A stretch of DNA of 64,000 bases from Yoonia sp. F2084L (GCF_023015625.1 NZ_JALKAH010000002.1:1-64000), one strand, 5' to 3'. Positions 53,503 to 62,707 are shown, numbered from the stretch's first letter. Program-made: numbers and translations. The notes: generated from the sequence alone by a model not told the origin.

Positions 53503-54390
53503 ATGGATTGGCGCGCTGTGAAATTTGACTGGAACAAGGCACGCGCCTTTTTGGTGACGGCAGAGGAAGGGTCGTTATCTGCCGCCGCCCGTGCTTTGGG
53601 CATGGCGCAGCCGACGCTTGGGCGTCAGGTTGATGGCTTGGAACAAGAGCTTGGCGTGGTCTTGTTTGAACGCGTGGGCCGTGGCCTGACGCTCACGCCA
53701 AGTGGCATGGAGCTGTTAGACCATGTGCGCGGCATGGGGGAGGCAGCGGGCCGCGTCTCGCTGACCGCCCTTGGTCAAAGCCAAGCGCTGGAGGGGTCGA
53801 TCAGCATATCCGCGAGTGAACTCTATGCCACCGTCCTGCTCGCCCCGATCGTTGCTAGGCTGCGCCTTGAGGAACCGGGTATTCATGTTGAGATCGTCGT
53901 TTCAAACCACGCGAGTGATTTGCTGCGCCGCGAGGCGGACATTGCAATCCGCCATTTCCACCCAACAGAGCCTGACCTGATCGCCAAGAAGATCGGAACT
54001 GCAGATGCGGTTTTATATGCGGCACCTAGCTATGTTGAAAAACTGGGCCACCCGACCAAGCCCTACGATTTGCGCCACGCTGACTTCGTGAACATGGATC
54101 GCAATGGGATGATGCTGAAGGGCCTCAATAGCCTTGGGCTGGGCCTGACGGAGGCCAACTTCCCATTATTGACCGAAAGCTATTTGGTGATGTGGGAGTT
54201 GGTAAAGCAGGGGGCCGCCATCGGTATTCTGGATGCCGTCATTGGAGACGCCGAACCTGCCGTTGTGCGGGTCTTGCCTGATCTGGAGCCGTTGTCTTTT
54301 CCGATCTGGCTGGTCGCGCACCGCGAACTGACAACCAGCCGGCGGATCCGGCGGGTCTATGATTTCCTTACCGAAGAGCTAAAGCGCTAG
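53503..54390 (+). CDS. LysR-family transcriptional regulator
   Basis: 295 residues. The winged helix (ARAFLVTAEEGSLSAAARAL) starts a few residues after the ATG, and a LysR substrate-binding domain follows. In-frame starts at 53461, 53491 and 53497 are also possible; none has a good ribosome binding site. It is divergent from the DUF4386/oxidoreductase operon, the classical LysR arrangement, so it most likely regulates that operon. It converges on the Crp gene and overlaps it by 4 bases. Confidence 0.88.
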   Translation: MDWRAVKFDWNKARAFLVTAEEGSLSAAARALGMAQPTLGRQVDGLEQELGVVLFERVGRGLTLTPSGMELLDHVRGMGEAAGRVSLTALGQSQALEGSISISASELYATVLLAPIVARLRLEEPGIHVEIVVSNHASDLLRREADIAIRHFHPTEPDLIAKKIGTADAVLYAAPSYVEKLGHPTKPYDLRHADFVNMDRNGMMLKGLNSLGLGLTEANFPLLTESYLVMWELVKQGAAIGILDAVIGDAEPAVVRVLPDLEPLSFPIWLVAHRELTTSRRIRRVYDFLTEELKR

Positions 54391-54950
54391 TGATGCCGGA
54401 GACGGCTAAGTGTCACAGGCGTGATCCCCAAAAACGACGCGATAAGTGCGTGGCTAAAGATGTCTTCATAGCCCGGATAGGTCTCGCGAAACCACTTTAG
54501 CCGATCAGCGCCACCGAGTGCTGCAAGACACCACTCTCGATCCGCTTTCTGGTTCAACGCCTCGCGCAGTGCGCCATTGGCCCAGTTGCGAATGGGTTCA
54601 GACGAAATCATGAGCTGCGTCAGTTGATCGCTGTCGATCCGGGCAATTGTTGCGCTGGTCGTCGCGACAATCGAAACGAGCGACCGTCCCGCGCGCGTGC
54701 GCGCAATGTTGGGTGTCACAACACAGGGCCCGGTGTAGAAACCCACACAGACCTCTTTGCCCTCGGGATCGCAAATGGTACTTATGAGGTGGCCGTCCAA
54801 AACAAATATTTCATCTACATGAGGGTCTTCTTGACGCACGATGTGCGCCTTTGCCGCCACCCGCGACGTGGACCATTCAGAAGCAAATTTTTCGACGCCG
54901 CCGTCCTGTGACAAGTCGGGCGATTGCATCAGAAACGTTCGTAAATCCAT
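54387..54950 (-). CDS. Short Crp/Fnr-family regulator
   Basis: 187 residues, shorter than E. coli Crp. The cNMP-binding beta-barrel (EIFVLDGHLISTICDPEGKE) is followed by a helical linker and a compact recognition helix SFLGITPVTLSRLRHH at the very end, with no wing extension. The layout resembles the small regulators frequent in Bacteroidota. Its N terminus is placed at 54950, where a short MDLRTF start is seen. It is divergent from two membrane-protein genes and may control them. Confidence 0.8.
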   Translation of the reverse strand: MDLRTFLMQSPDLSQDGGVEKFASEWSTSRVAAKAHIVRQEDPHVDEIFVLDGHLISTICDPEGKEVCVGFYTGPCVVTPNIARTRAGRSLVSIVATTSATIARIDSDQLTQLMISSEPIRNWANGALREALNQKADREWCLAALGGADRLKWFRETYPGYEDIFSHALIASFLGITPVTLSRLRHH

Positions 54951-55028
54951 GTCTGCAGGCCTTATCAAATGATAATGCGGGGGGCTTTGTTTGCACGCAT
55001 CTATCGCACAAACAAAGGAGTTTGAAAA

Positions 55029-55607
55029 ATGATTGATAGAATTTGGGCAAGACATTTAGGGTTGGCAGCTGTTGGCTTTGGAGTGGCCGCTGCGACGGTT
55101 TACTATCTGATGATAGCCGTCACGCTCTCACATCTCGAGTCGATATCTGGGCATGTGCCATTTGACATGCGTCCGGTGGGTTACAGCCCACAAGAAGCCA
55201 CAGCACTTTTGGAAGGCTTGGGTGCCGAAGGACGTAGCTATTACCTAACCCGCCAAATACCACTCGATACCGCCTATCCAGCCCTGCTTGCTTTGACTTT
55301 GCTCGCCACGATTTGCTGGTTTGGTCAACGAATACCCAACAGCAGACTGGTTCGCGTCGGCGTTTTCCTTTCGGTCGGCAGTGCGCTGTTCGACTACGCC
55401 GAGAACCTTGGGATCATCGCGATGATTTGGAGCTGGCCAGACGTATCAGAGCTTCTGGTATATGCCGTTTCCGCCGCGACAATCGTCAAATCCGCCCTGA
55501 CAACTTTTGCTGTACTACTGACACTTTGCATTGGTTTCGTTTGGATGCGCCAACCCGGACGCCGGCCATCACCCTATGGGTCGATGAATTCTGCGAAGAA
55601 CGGATAG
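55029..55607 (+). CDS. Four-helix membrane protein of unknown function
   Basis: 192 residues. Four hydrophobic stretches: near residues 9-31, 82-100, 110-131 and 145-170. The first periplasmic loop (about 35-80) is hydrophilic and contains EATALLEGLGAEGRSYYL. I do not recognise a family. It has an AAGGAG site and is divergent from the short Crp regulator, with a DUF2306 gene 4 bases downstream. The two form one transcript. Confidence 0.7.
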   Translation: MIDRIWARHLGLAAVGFGVAAATVYYLMIAVTLSHLESISGHVPFDMRPVGYSPQEATALLEGLGAEGRSYYLTRQIPLDTAYPALLALTLLATICWFGQRIPNSRLVRVGVFLSVGSALFDYAENLGIIAMIWSWPDVSELLVYAVSAATIVKSALTTFAVLLTLCIGFVWMRQPGRRPSPYGSMNSAKNG

Positions 55608-55611
55608 GCGC

Positions 55612-56280
55612 ATGTTTTATTTAATGAAAATTCCACAAGCCATGTTCTGGTTCTTGTCTATTGTCGTCGCCCTTGTGTCCTATCGATTTGTTGTGCTTGG
55701 GATGGATGAGGCGTTTGCGGGCGCAACCCACCAACTTTTGACATCTAGAGACGCATTCTATCTGCACATCATCACTGCGCCGATTGCCTTGGCCATTGCA
55801 CCGTTTCAATTATCCAGAAGATTTCGTGCGCGCTCAATTCGCAGTCATCGGTTGATGGGCAAAGTATATTGCACCGCGGTTTTTTTGGCAGGGATGAGCG
55901 GCGTCATCATTGGCTTCACCGCCAGGGGCGGCCTGATCGCCCAGTCAGGATTTGTGTTGCTGGGGGTGGTTTGGCTGCTCGCGACGTTGCGTGCGCTGCA
56001 AGTCGTCATGCGCGGTCAGATTGCGCTTCATCAAGCATGGATGATCCGCTCAATCGCTTTGACGTTTGCAGGCGTGACGCTGAGGGTATTATTGCCCGTT
56101 CAACTTTTGGCAGGCATTTCAATAGACGTTGCTTATCCGGTTGTTGCTTGGCTTTGCTGGGTGCCAAACTTGGTCGTGGCTGAATTCGTCATCCGTAGAT
56201 CGAAGAATTCACTGGGGCATTATGCCGAGACTAGAAAACAAAACTGCCCTCAAAACTTGCGCTCACCCCTGGGTCCTTAA
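55612..56280 (+). CDS. DUF2306 membrane protein
   Basis: 222 residues with about six helices. DUF2306 features are YRFVVLGMDEAFAG, HIITAPIALAIAPFQLS, HRLMGKVYCTAVFLAG and HQAWMIRSIALTFAGVTLR, with conserved His residues that may bind a cofactor or metal in the membrane. Function is unknown. It follows the unknown four-helix gene; both start after the Crp regulator. Confidence 0.85.
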   Translation: MFYLMKIPQAMFWFLSIVVALVSYRFVVLGMDEAFAGATHQLLTSRDAFYLHIITAPIALAIAPFQLSRRFRARSIRSHRLMGKVYCTAVFLAGMSGVIIGFTARGGLIAQSGFVLLGVVWLLATLRALQVVMRGQIALHQAWMIRSIALTFAGVTLRVLLPVQLLAGISIDVAYPVVAWLCWVPNLVVAEFVIRRSKNSLGHYAETRKQNCPQNLRSPLGP

Positions 56281-56349
56281 AGTGGTGGCTTGGTCAAATG
56301 ATGCCCATCTATTGGATCGTCCGGGTTCGTCACGCAGCTTAGAATGGCG

Positions 56350-57063
56350 CTACACGATACGAATGGGCCGAACACCATCATCAAAGGGAACGATGCGCCG
56401 GCGAAATGAGTGTTCTTCAACACAAACAGGTTCCTGAATCCGGTCCATGCGGAAATGGCGAAAATCTTCACGCACCGGATCCCAAGCGACCAGATACCAC
56501 AGAGGCGGCAGAATCAGCAAAGCTTGCGGTTCGACATGCCGCTCAGTCTCCGCCCCTTTGGCGTCGCGATAATGAAACTGCAAGAAGAACCCTTTGAGAA
56601 ATGCTGTCTCAAATGCGGGCAGCAAATCAGGTGCCATCTCTCCGAGATTGGATGTGTCGACTTGCGGCGCGAGAGGCCCGACATAAAGGCAATCCAGCAA
56701 GCGGCGTAAATCGCGGATTTTGCCAGTTGGAAGGGCTTTCTCAATTTTGGAAAGCCCGGCGTCAGCAAGGCTTGAGAACGGGAGGTTTCCCGCCGCACGC
56801 ATGGCTGACACACCAATGATCAATGCGAACACCTCTGCCACAGACAGGCGCGCGGTCGTTTGGATGGAAGACGCATCTAGGCTGAGCCCGCCGCCGCGCC
56901 CCGGTTCGGTTTGAATGACGAACCCTTCGTCGCGCAATGCCGCAATGTCGCGGATAATCGTGCTGCGTGAGGCCCCGACTGTTGATGCAAGCGTCTCGAT
57001 CGTTGAGGTGCCGTTGCGGCGGAGGTTGCGCACAATGGCGTCTTGCCGGCTGCGTGTCTTCAT
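56350..57063 (-). CDS. YafY-type transcriptional regulator (HTH + WYL)
   Basis: 237 residues. An N-terminal DeoR-type winged helix (NGTSTIETLASTVGASRSTI) is joined to a WYL ligand-sensing domain with PPLWYLVAWDPVREDFRHFR. WYL domains sense nucleotides or other small molecules. It is divergent from the alpha/beta-hydrolase gene, its probable target, with 84 bases of shared promoter. Confidence 0.9.
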   Translation of the reverse strand: MKTRSRQDAIVRNLRRNGTSTIETLASTVGASRSTIIRDIAALRDEGFVIQTEPGRGGGLSLDASSIQTTARLSVAEVFALIIGVSAMRAAGNLPFSSLADAGLSKIEKALPTGKIRDLRRLLDCLYVGPLAPQVDTSNLGEMAPDLLPAFETAFLKGFFLQFHYRDAKGAETERHVEPQALLILPPLWYLVAWDPVREDFRHFRMDRIQEPVCVEEHSFRRRIVPFDDGVRPIRIV

Positions 57064-57147
57064 AGTGGGAGCTTATCACAAAAGGTATCAGATTTTGGAT
57101 TGTTTTTGTCTTAGGCGATCAGGACACAATTAAGGAGGAAACTGAAA

Positions 57148-58092
57148 ATGTCTAAGATCACCAACTTTCCAACTCCCACAGTCATCCCAGTAAACGGTGT
57201 CGAACTTGAAGTGTTTGAAGCCGGGCAGGAAAATGCGGACAACCCGATTGTCCTTTGCCATGGTTGGCCAGAGCACGCCTATTCATGGCGACACCAAATG
57301 CCTGCGCTCGCCGCAGCAGGCTTCCATGTCATCGCCCCGAACCAGCGGGGTTATGGCAAATCATCACGTCCTGATCAGGTCACGGACTACGATATAACAC
57401 AGCTGACTGGTGATCTTGCGGCGCTGCTTGATCATTTCGCATATGAAGAAGCTGTCTTTGTCGGCCACGATTGGGGCGCGAATGTCGTGTGGAGCCTCGC
57501 ACAGTTGCATCCAGATCGGGTGTCCAAGATCATAAATCTCGCATTGCCCTATCAGGCACGCACGTCAAAGCCTTGGATCGCGTTCATGGAAGAGTTCTTT
57601 GGTGCCGATAACTACTTTGTCCACTTCAACCGGCAACCGGGCGTTGCTGATGCAGTGCTTGACCAGAACACCTCTCGGTTTCTAAGCAATTTGTACCGCA
57701 AAAACGTCCCGCTATCTCCGCCTGAGCCCGGCATGACGATGATCAACCTAGCGCAGGCCGAAGCACCCTTGGGTGAGCCTATCCTCAACGACGAAGAACT
57801 TGCGGTTTACGTTGAAGCCTTCGAGAACGCTGGTTTCACCAGCAGTATCAACTGGTATCGAAACATGGACCGCAATTGGCAGATACTCGCGGACGTGGAC
57901 CCGATCATCCACCAGCCTGCGCTTATGATCTACGGCGAACAGGACATGATCCCGAAATCGGAAAATCTGGCGGATTTCGTGCAAAACGTGGATGTGGTCA
58001 GCCTTGATTGCGGGCATTGGATTCAGCAGGAAAAGCCGCAAGAAACGACCCGGACAATTTTGCAATGGTTGGCAGAGAGCGGCGGCACTTAG
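57148..58092 (+). CDS. Alpha/beta hydrolase, epoxide-hydrolase-like
   Basis: 314 residues. The oxyanion region HGWPEHAYSWRHQ and the nucleophile Asp in GHDWGANVVW are typical of soluble epoxide hydrolases and haloalkane dehalogenases. The final catalytic His is in LDCGHWIQQEKP, and the acid is in GEQDMIPKS. AAGGAGG, a strong ribosome binding site, lies 9 bases before the ATG. The substrate could be an epoxide, a fluoroacetate or a lactone. It is divergent from the WYL regulator. Confidence 0.9.
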   Translation: MSKITNFPTPTVIPVNGVELEVFEAGQENADNPIVLCHGWPEHAYSWRHQMPALAAAGFHVIAPNQRGYGKSSRPDQVTDYDITQLTGDLAALLDHFAYEEAVFVGHDWGANVVWSLAQLHPDRVSKIINLALPYQARTSKPWIAFMEEFFGADNYFVHFNRQPGVADAVLDQNTSRFLSNLYRKNVPLSPPEPGMTMINLAQAEAPLGEPILNDEELAVYVEAFENAGFTSSINWYRNMDRNWQILADVDPIIHQPALMIYGEQDMIPKSENLADFVQNVDVVSLDCGHWIQQEKPQETTRTILQWLAESGGT

Positions 58093-58265
58093 GGCCCAAC
58101 GCCACTCAGTAAGCCTGATCGCTCGTGTCGCCAAATTCGCCACCAGAACGGCTGAGCTTGTACAGATCAGCTCCGCAGTACGACGTCGCATGCATCCGTC
58201 TCTGTTGCTAAAGAACTGGGTCAGGACGTATTCTGTCAACAGACCACCGGATAGGGGCAATAGTC

Positions 58266-59291
58266 ATGACCGAACAAACCATGGCAGCAGGGTTCGCAGC
58301 TTCATTTGCCGACTATGCCTGCGACCGAGGCGCAAAGCGACACGCGTTGCTGGCAGACAGCGGTCTGACAGAGGATGATCTGTCTGATCAGGATAACCGC
58401 ATTCCAATAGCGGCCTATCAGGCGATGATTGGTGCTGCGATCAGGCAAACTGGCGACACCGCCTTGCTGCTGCGACACACATTGGAAACGCGGTTAGAGA
58501 CAATGTCGGTCGTGGGTCAGATCGTGCATACTTCGGCGTCACTGCGCCACTCTCTTGAGCAGCTCAACCGCTATTTGCACCTGATGGGCGATGTGGAACT
58601 GCCTCCAGGCGTCGACCGGTTCGGATTGCAACACAATGCGGACGGTCTTTGGATCGTTGATCATCTCGTGTTGCCTCCTGACATGTCTTTCTGGTCCGAG
58701 GTGTCGTTTGCGCGATTCATCAGCGAATTCCGTCGATCATCTTCGGATGCGACGTTTGAGATTGGGATGCAGGTCACTTATCCGCCGCCGCCGCATGTGG
58801 ATGAGTATCCTGAACTGTTCCGCGTGCCCGTACAGTTTAATGCGACCCGCAATGCGCTTCAAATTGATCCGGTCTGGGACAGTCCCGACACAGAGTTTGA
58901 ACCCGGGAATGAATATGCGTTCGGCATCTTTACCCGCCATGCTGATGAGATGCTCGCAAAGTTGCCGGCGGATACCTCGATACGAGCGCAGATTGAAGCC
59001 CAGATTTTGCCCAAGATACATGAAGGGTCGATCTCGATGGACAAGATTGCACATGACATCGCGATGAGCCGACAAACACTATATCGGCGCCTGAAGGACG
59101 AGGGTGTCACATTCGCTGAGATCCACGATGATCTGCGCCAACGCATGGCGATGGAGTATCTGGGTGGACAAAAGGTCACCGTGAATGAAACCGCATATCT
59201 CTTGGGGTTTTCCGAAGCCTCATCTTTTGTGCGCGCCTTCAAGCGTTGGACCGGGCTTAGCCCAACTGCCTACCTTAATCAGGCCGCCTGA
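58266..59291 (+). CDS. AraC-family transcriptional regulator
   Basis: 341 residues. The N-terminal arabinose-binding-like sensing domain (PF12625 type) is followed by a C-terminal two-HTH domain with AHDIAMSRQTLYRRLKDEGV and LLGFSEASSFVRAFKRWTGL. Members of this OruR/ArgR-like group sense amino acids or fatty acid signals. It is transcribed in the same direction as the operon beginning at 59398, with a 106-base gap, so it may activate that operon. Confidence 0.9.
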   Translation: MTEQTMAAGFAASFADYACDRGAKRHALLADSGLTEDDLSDQDNRIPIAAYQAMIGAAIRQTGDTALLLRHTLETRLETMSVVGQIVHTSASLRHSLEQLNRYLHLMGDVELPPGVDRFGLQHNADGLWIVDHLVLPPDMSFWSEVSFARFISEFRRSSSDATFEIGMQVTYPPPPHVDEYPELFRVPVQFNATRNALQIDPVWDSPDTEFEPGNEYAFGIFTRHADEMLAKLPADTSIRAQIEAQILPKIHEGSISMDKIAHDIAMSRQTLYRRLKDEGVTFAEIHDDLRQRMAMEYLGGQKVTVNETAYLLGFSEASSFVRAFKRWTGLSPTAYLNQAA

Positions 59292-59319
59292 TGACACTCT
59301 GTTACGAAGTGTCAATTCA

Positions 59320-59347
59320 TTGATGCCTGCGGTCATGCCGTTACAGT
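59320..59347 (+). promoter_or_regulatory. Possible promoter of the glycine-zipper operon
   Basis: TTGATG (59320-59325), a 16-base spacer and TACAGT (59342-59347) form a weak sigma-70-like pair about 50 bases before the first gene. The match is imperfect, so an activator such as the AraC gene may be needed. Confidence 0.35.
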
Positions 59348-59364
59348 GCTAGGCTGGCTATCTG

Positions 59365-59389
59365 CTTTCTCGACAATAAGACGAGAAAG
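59365..59389 (+). promoter_or_regulatory. Hairpin overlapping the ribosome binding site
   Basis: CTTTCTCG-ACAATAAGA-CGAGAAAG is an 8-bp stem with a 9-base loop whose 3' arm overlaps AAAGG, the ribosome binding site 7 bases before the ATG at 59398. Closed, it would hide most of the site, which suggests post-transcriptional control (RNA thermometer-like or ligand-dependent). Confidence 0.45.
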
Positions 59390-59397
59390 GTCAGACA

Positions 59398-59760
59398 ATG
59401 AAAACGCAGATTACCCTTACCACAGCCGCATTGGCCCTTGTGACAGCATGTGCTGACAGCGGCGCAGATTACCAGCCCATCTTGGATGGTACGCCGACCG
59501 CAGCTTATCAGGCCGACTTGACGAGCTGTCAGGCGCTTGCCCGCAATCAGAAACAGTTCGATCAGGACACCATGGCCGCAGCTGTCTTGGGTGCTGGCGT
59601 AGGTGCCGCACTCGGTGAAGCTGACAGTGGCGACGCGCTGGGTGGCGCTGTCGCAGGCGCACTAGCCGGCGGCATTTCGAGCGCCGTAGATGTAGGCGAG
59701 CGGCGCGAAGCCATCGTTGTCGAATGCCTGCGTGGTCGCGGCCACCGGGTCGTTGGTTGA
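59398..59760 (+). CDS. Glycine-zipper lipoprotein
   Basis: 120 residues. The signal peptide ends with a lipobox LVTAC, so the protein is likely lipidated. A glycine/alanine-rich zipper with ALGEADSGDALGGAVAGALA forms the middle, like the Omp_gly_zip membrane-insertion modules, and a short C-terminal segment with two cysteines overall follows. It is the first gene of a tight run that continues to 63764. Confidence 0.85.
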   Translation: MKTQITLTTAALALVTACADSGADYQPILDGTPTAAYQADLTSCQALARNQKQFDQDTMAAAVLGAGVGAALGEADSGDALGGAVAGALAGGISSAVDVGERREAIVVECLRGRGHRVVG

Positions 59761-59770
59761 GGGCGCCCCC

Positions 59771-59968
59771 ATGACAAACGTCCTCCGCTTACGCGCCAGA
59801 CGGTTTCACGCGCTCCATGCCATACTCACTGGTAACGCAGCTTCGGCACCTCTCAAGCATAGCGATCTTTCGGATCACTTGTCCCGGGACATGGGCTTGC
59901 CGGAATGCAGGCTGTACGAGCGACCTACCAGCCATCTGGGCATCTGCATTTTCCCTGGCAGACCCTAG
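59771..59968 (+). CDS. DUF1127-like small protein (65 aa)
   Basis: 65 residues, 10 bases after the lipoprotein stop, with GAGGG 7 bases before the ATG. A basic N terminus (RLRARRFHALH) is followed by SDHLSRDMGLPECRL, matching the core of DUF1127 domains, small RNA-interaction or regulatory proteins in alphaproteobacteria. The C-terminal dozen residues look unlike the family. Assignment is tentative. Confidence 0.5.
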   Translation: MTNVLRLRARRFHALHAILTGNAASAPLKHSDLSDHLSRDMGLPECRLYERPTSHLGICIFPGRP

Positions 59969-59997
59969 CGCCTATCTTCACAAGAAAGCTTGTTGAT

Positions 59998-60891
59998 ATG
60001 AGACGTGTCTTCATCGCTGGAGCGACCGGCTACCTTGGTCGCCATCTTTGTGCCGAATATCAGCAACGTGGTTGGTATGTGATCGCTCTTGTTCGCAAGA
60101 CGTCACAAGCAGCGCCGATCGCAGCCGACCAGCTGATTGAAGCCCAAGCCACGGATCCCGAGACTCTGAGAGGTGTCATGGCGGGGGCCGATCTGGTTGT
60201 GTCCTGTCTTGGCATCACACGGCAGACGGATGGGCTGGGCTATTGGGATGTTGATTATCAGGCCAACCTCAACCTGCTGCGCGAGGCGGAGCGGGCGGGT
60301 GTGGGCCAGTTCGGATATATCCACGTATTGCGCGCCAGCGATATGGCGCAGGTACCGATGGTCGCAGCCAAATCTGCATTCGTCGTGGAACTGCAGCGCT
60401 CTGCGGTCGCTGCGACGGTCATTGCACCCACAGGGTACTTTTCCGACATGGCCGATTTCCTGAAAATGGCGCAATCTGGACGGGTTTGGTTGTTCGGCAA
60501 TGGCAACAAACGGATCAACCCGATCCACGGTGCTGACTTGGCAACCGCCATCGCAGAAGCTGTCGAGGCGCAGCTCGATTGGCAAAATGTCGGCGGACCT
60601 GATATTTTTACCCAACGGGAGCTGGCGGAACTCGCGTTTGCCAGCATTGGGAAACCCTCGCGGATTACTCTGCTGCCGGACATTATTCGGCGAATTGCCC
60701 TGCGCGTTTTGCCGTTTGTCACGCCCAGCCGCATCAGCGGGCCCGCCCGGTTTTTTCTCAGCGCATTGGCCCTCAACATGGTCGGTGCCTGCCACGGCAC
60801 GCGGTGCCTGAAAGATTATTTTGAAAACAGCATTGCCGATCTAAAGTCGGCAAGCATCCACCCCATTTCAACTGAAAGGAAAGAATTATGA
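59998..60891 (+). CDS. NAD(P)-binding epimerase-like (NmrA-type) protein
   Basis: 297 residues. The N-terminal GATGYLGRHLCAEY is the dinucleotide loop; a second motif is VVSCLGITRQTDG. The usual Tyr-x3-Lys catalytic pair is not convincing, so it may be an atypical SDR or redox sensor. I start at 59998; an upstream ATG would overlap the DUF1127-like gene. Its stop overlaps the next ATG by 4 bases. Confidence 0.82.
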   Translation: MRRVFIAGATGYLGRHLCAEYQQRGWYVIALVRKTSQAAPIAADQLIEAQATDPETLRGVMAGADLVVSCLGITRQTDGLGYWDVDYQANLNLLREAERAGVGQFGYIHVLRASDMAQVPMVAAKSAFVVELQRSAVAATVIAPTGYFSDMADFLKMAQSGRVWLFGNGNKRINPIHGADLATAIAEAVEAQLDWQNVGGPDIFTQRELAELAFASIGKPSRITLLPDIIRRIALRVLPFVTPSRISGPARFFLSALALNMVGACHGTRCLKDYFENSIADLKSASIHPISTERKEL

Positions 60892-61568
60892 CTATGCAAC
60901 GTATTGGCGGGATTGCCGCGTTGGTCTGCGCCGCCACCTACATTTTTGGCTTTGTTCTGCTTGTAACAGTTTTCGCTGAATCCGGCTTTGGCACTAACCG
61001 CATTGATGCAGCAGGTGTGGTTCAATTCACCGTTGAAAACCAAGCGCTCATGATCACGTGGAACACAGTGATCTATGTTTTGAACTCACTGGCGCTCGCG
61101 GTGCTGGTTGTCGCACTGGCAAGCCGTTTGAAAACCAAGTCACCGGATTGGAGCACCATCACGCTGGCCTTTGGTCTGATCTGGACAACGCTTGTGTTGG
61201 GCGCGGGTATGATCGGCAACGTCACAACAGAACAGATGGCAGTGCTAGCGCCGAACAACTTTGAAACAGCGGTTCAGACTTGGGAAGCGCTGCACGCTGT
61301 CGAACTTGGACTGGGTGGCGGAAATGAAATTGCCGGTGGGGTCTGGATCCTCTGCGTCAGCATTGCGGGCCTGATTTACCAGTCGTTTGGAAAGATCATC
61401 GTTGGGCTTGGGCTGCTCACCGGCTTGGGCGGGTTTCTGACGATCCTGCCGCCCTTGGGTGAAGTCGCGGGCGCAGTTTTCGGCCTTGGTGCGATTGCGT
61501 GGTTTATCGCGGTGGGCTTGGCGCTTCTCTTCAAGCGCGATGCTGTGGCAATGCAGGCGAGCGCCTGA
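60888..61568 (+). CDS. Multi-pass membrane protein, DUF4386-like
   Basis: 226 residues with about six helices: GGIAALVCAATYIFGFVLLV at the start, then a short loop and further hydrophobic segments. It is of similar size and layout to the DUF4386 protein at 52.7 kb, but similarity is limited. No function is known. It begins at ATGA within the epimerase stop. Confidence 0.7.
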   Translation: MTMQRIGGIAALVCAATYIFGFVLLVTVFAESGFGTNRIDAAGVVQFTVENQALMITWNTVIYVLNSLALAVLVVALASRLKTKSPDWSTITLAFGLIWTTLVLGAGMIGNVTTEQMAVLAPNNFETAVQTWEALHAVELGLGGGNEIAGGVWILCVSIAGLIYQSFGKIIVGLGLLTGLGGFLTILPPLGEVAGAVFGLGAIAWFIAVGLALLFKRDAVAMQASA

Positions 61569-61595
61569 TCTTCAAGAGGTTCGAGGAGTTTGCCG

Positions 61596-62630
61596 ATGAC
61601 ACTTTCGCAAAAGATCCAAGCCCTGATCGACGTGGAATGCGCAAAGGCAAACACCCACGGAGTGATCTTGCGGGTCTCTTCCGGCGATGGTCGCGTGGAT
61701 TTCAAAGGCATTGCGGGGGTTGCGACCCCCGACACACGGTTTCCAGTCGCGAGCATCACCAAGATGTTTACCGCGACGCTGATCATGCAGCTTGTTTATG
61801 AAAGACGGATCAATCTTGATCAGACCGTTCAAAGCATCCTGGCCGATGTAGATCTATCTGGCCTGCAAGTCGTGAAGGGGGTGGATTACGGGCCAACGCT
61901 GACTATTCGACATCTGCTTCATCAGACATCAGGCCTTGCGGACTACTATGAAAGTGACCTTGCCATTGACCTGAAAAGCGGCAGGGACCGCAGTTATGAC
62001 CTATACGATGTCTTGCGTATGACAAAGGCGCTGCCACCGCAGGCGGCACCTGAAAGCGGCAAGTCGCATTACTCGGACACCAATTACCAACTGCTTGGAG
62101 CGGTCATCGAAACCGCAACCGGTCAAACCTATGATCAGGCGCTGCAAAGCCGCATTTGTGAACCACTAGGACTGACGCAAACCGGCGTGTTACAGGGAAA
62201 CGACATGGGTCTTCCGGTATATCACAAAGACAAAAGACTGGACGTCCCTCAAATCCTCGCAAGCATGACGTCGGATGGCGGCATCATTTCTACCATGGAT
62301 GAAATGCTGACTTTTCTGCGCGCCTTTATGGATGGTCAACTGTTCAAGCCAGAAAACGCTGTCCAAATGCGTCAGTGGAACCGGCTCTTTTTTCCGCTTC
62401 AATATGGGTACGGGCTTATGCGGGTCAAACTGCCCCGTTGGATGACGCTGTTTCGCGCCACGCCTGAGTTGATCGGGCACTCCGGGGCAAGTGGATCTTT
62501 CGCCTTTTATGCACCGGAACCGGACATTTACCTGATCGGGTCGTTCAACCAGACCGACGCACCGCGGCGGCCCATCGCTTTCATGCTGCAATTGCTGAAC
62601 CTCGTTGCAAAACACGGGGCATCAAGATGA
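61596..62630 (+). CDS. Serine hydrolase (beta-lactamase class C-like) 1
   Basis: 344 residues starting at an ATG 7 bases after GAGGAG. The SxxK motif is in ASITKMF (about residue 51), the YxN motif is in HYSDTNYQLLG, and GHSGASGSF may replace the HxG/KTG triad. Members are carboxylesterases, D-aminopeptidases or penicillin-binding-like proteins. No signal peptide is seen, so it may be cytoplasmic. It is followed by a 26-codon reading frame at an ATGA overlap, then a second hydrolase. Confidence 0.87.
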   Translation: MTLSQKIQALIDVECAKANTHGVILRVSSGDGRVDFKGIAGVATPDTRFPVASITKMFTATLIMQLVYERRINLDQTVQSILADVDLSGLQVVKGVDYGPTLTIRHLLHQTSGLADYYESDLAIDLKSGRDRSYDLYDVLRMTKALPPQAAPESGKSHYSDTNYQLLGAVIETATGQTYDQALQSRICEPLGLTQTGVLQGNDMGLPVYHKDKRLDVPQILASMTSDGGIISTMDEMLTFLRAFMDGQLFKPENAVQMRQWNRLFFPLQYGYGLMRVKLPRWMTLFRATPELIGHSGASGSFAFYAPEPDIYLIGSFNQTDAPRRPIAFMLQLLNLVAKHGASR

Positions 62631-62707
62631 AACGCATGCTCAAGTGGATGACTGGCGCGGCGGCGGTCCCGATTGCTTTTTTTCTGGTCGTCAGTGATGC
62701 CAGATAA
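62627..62707 (+). other. 26-codon reading frame, likely a displaced signal anchor
   Basis: Beginning as ATGA at the hydrolase 1 stop, it encodes a basic start and hydrophobic helix (MKRMLKWMTGAAAVPIAFFL) and ends at a TAA just inside the next gene. It looks like the missing export signal of hydrolase 2 in another frame. It is either a frameshifted N terminus or an independent leader peptide. Confidence 0.45.
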
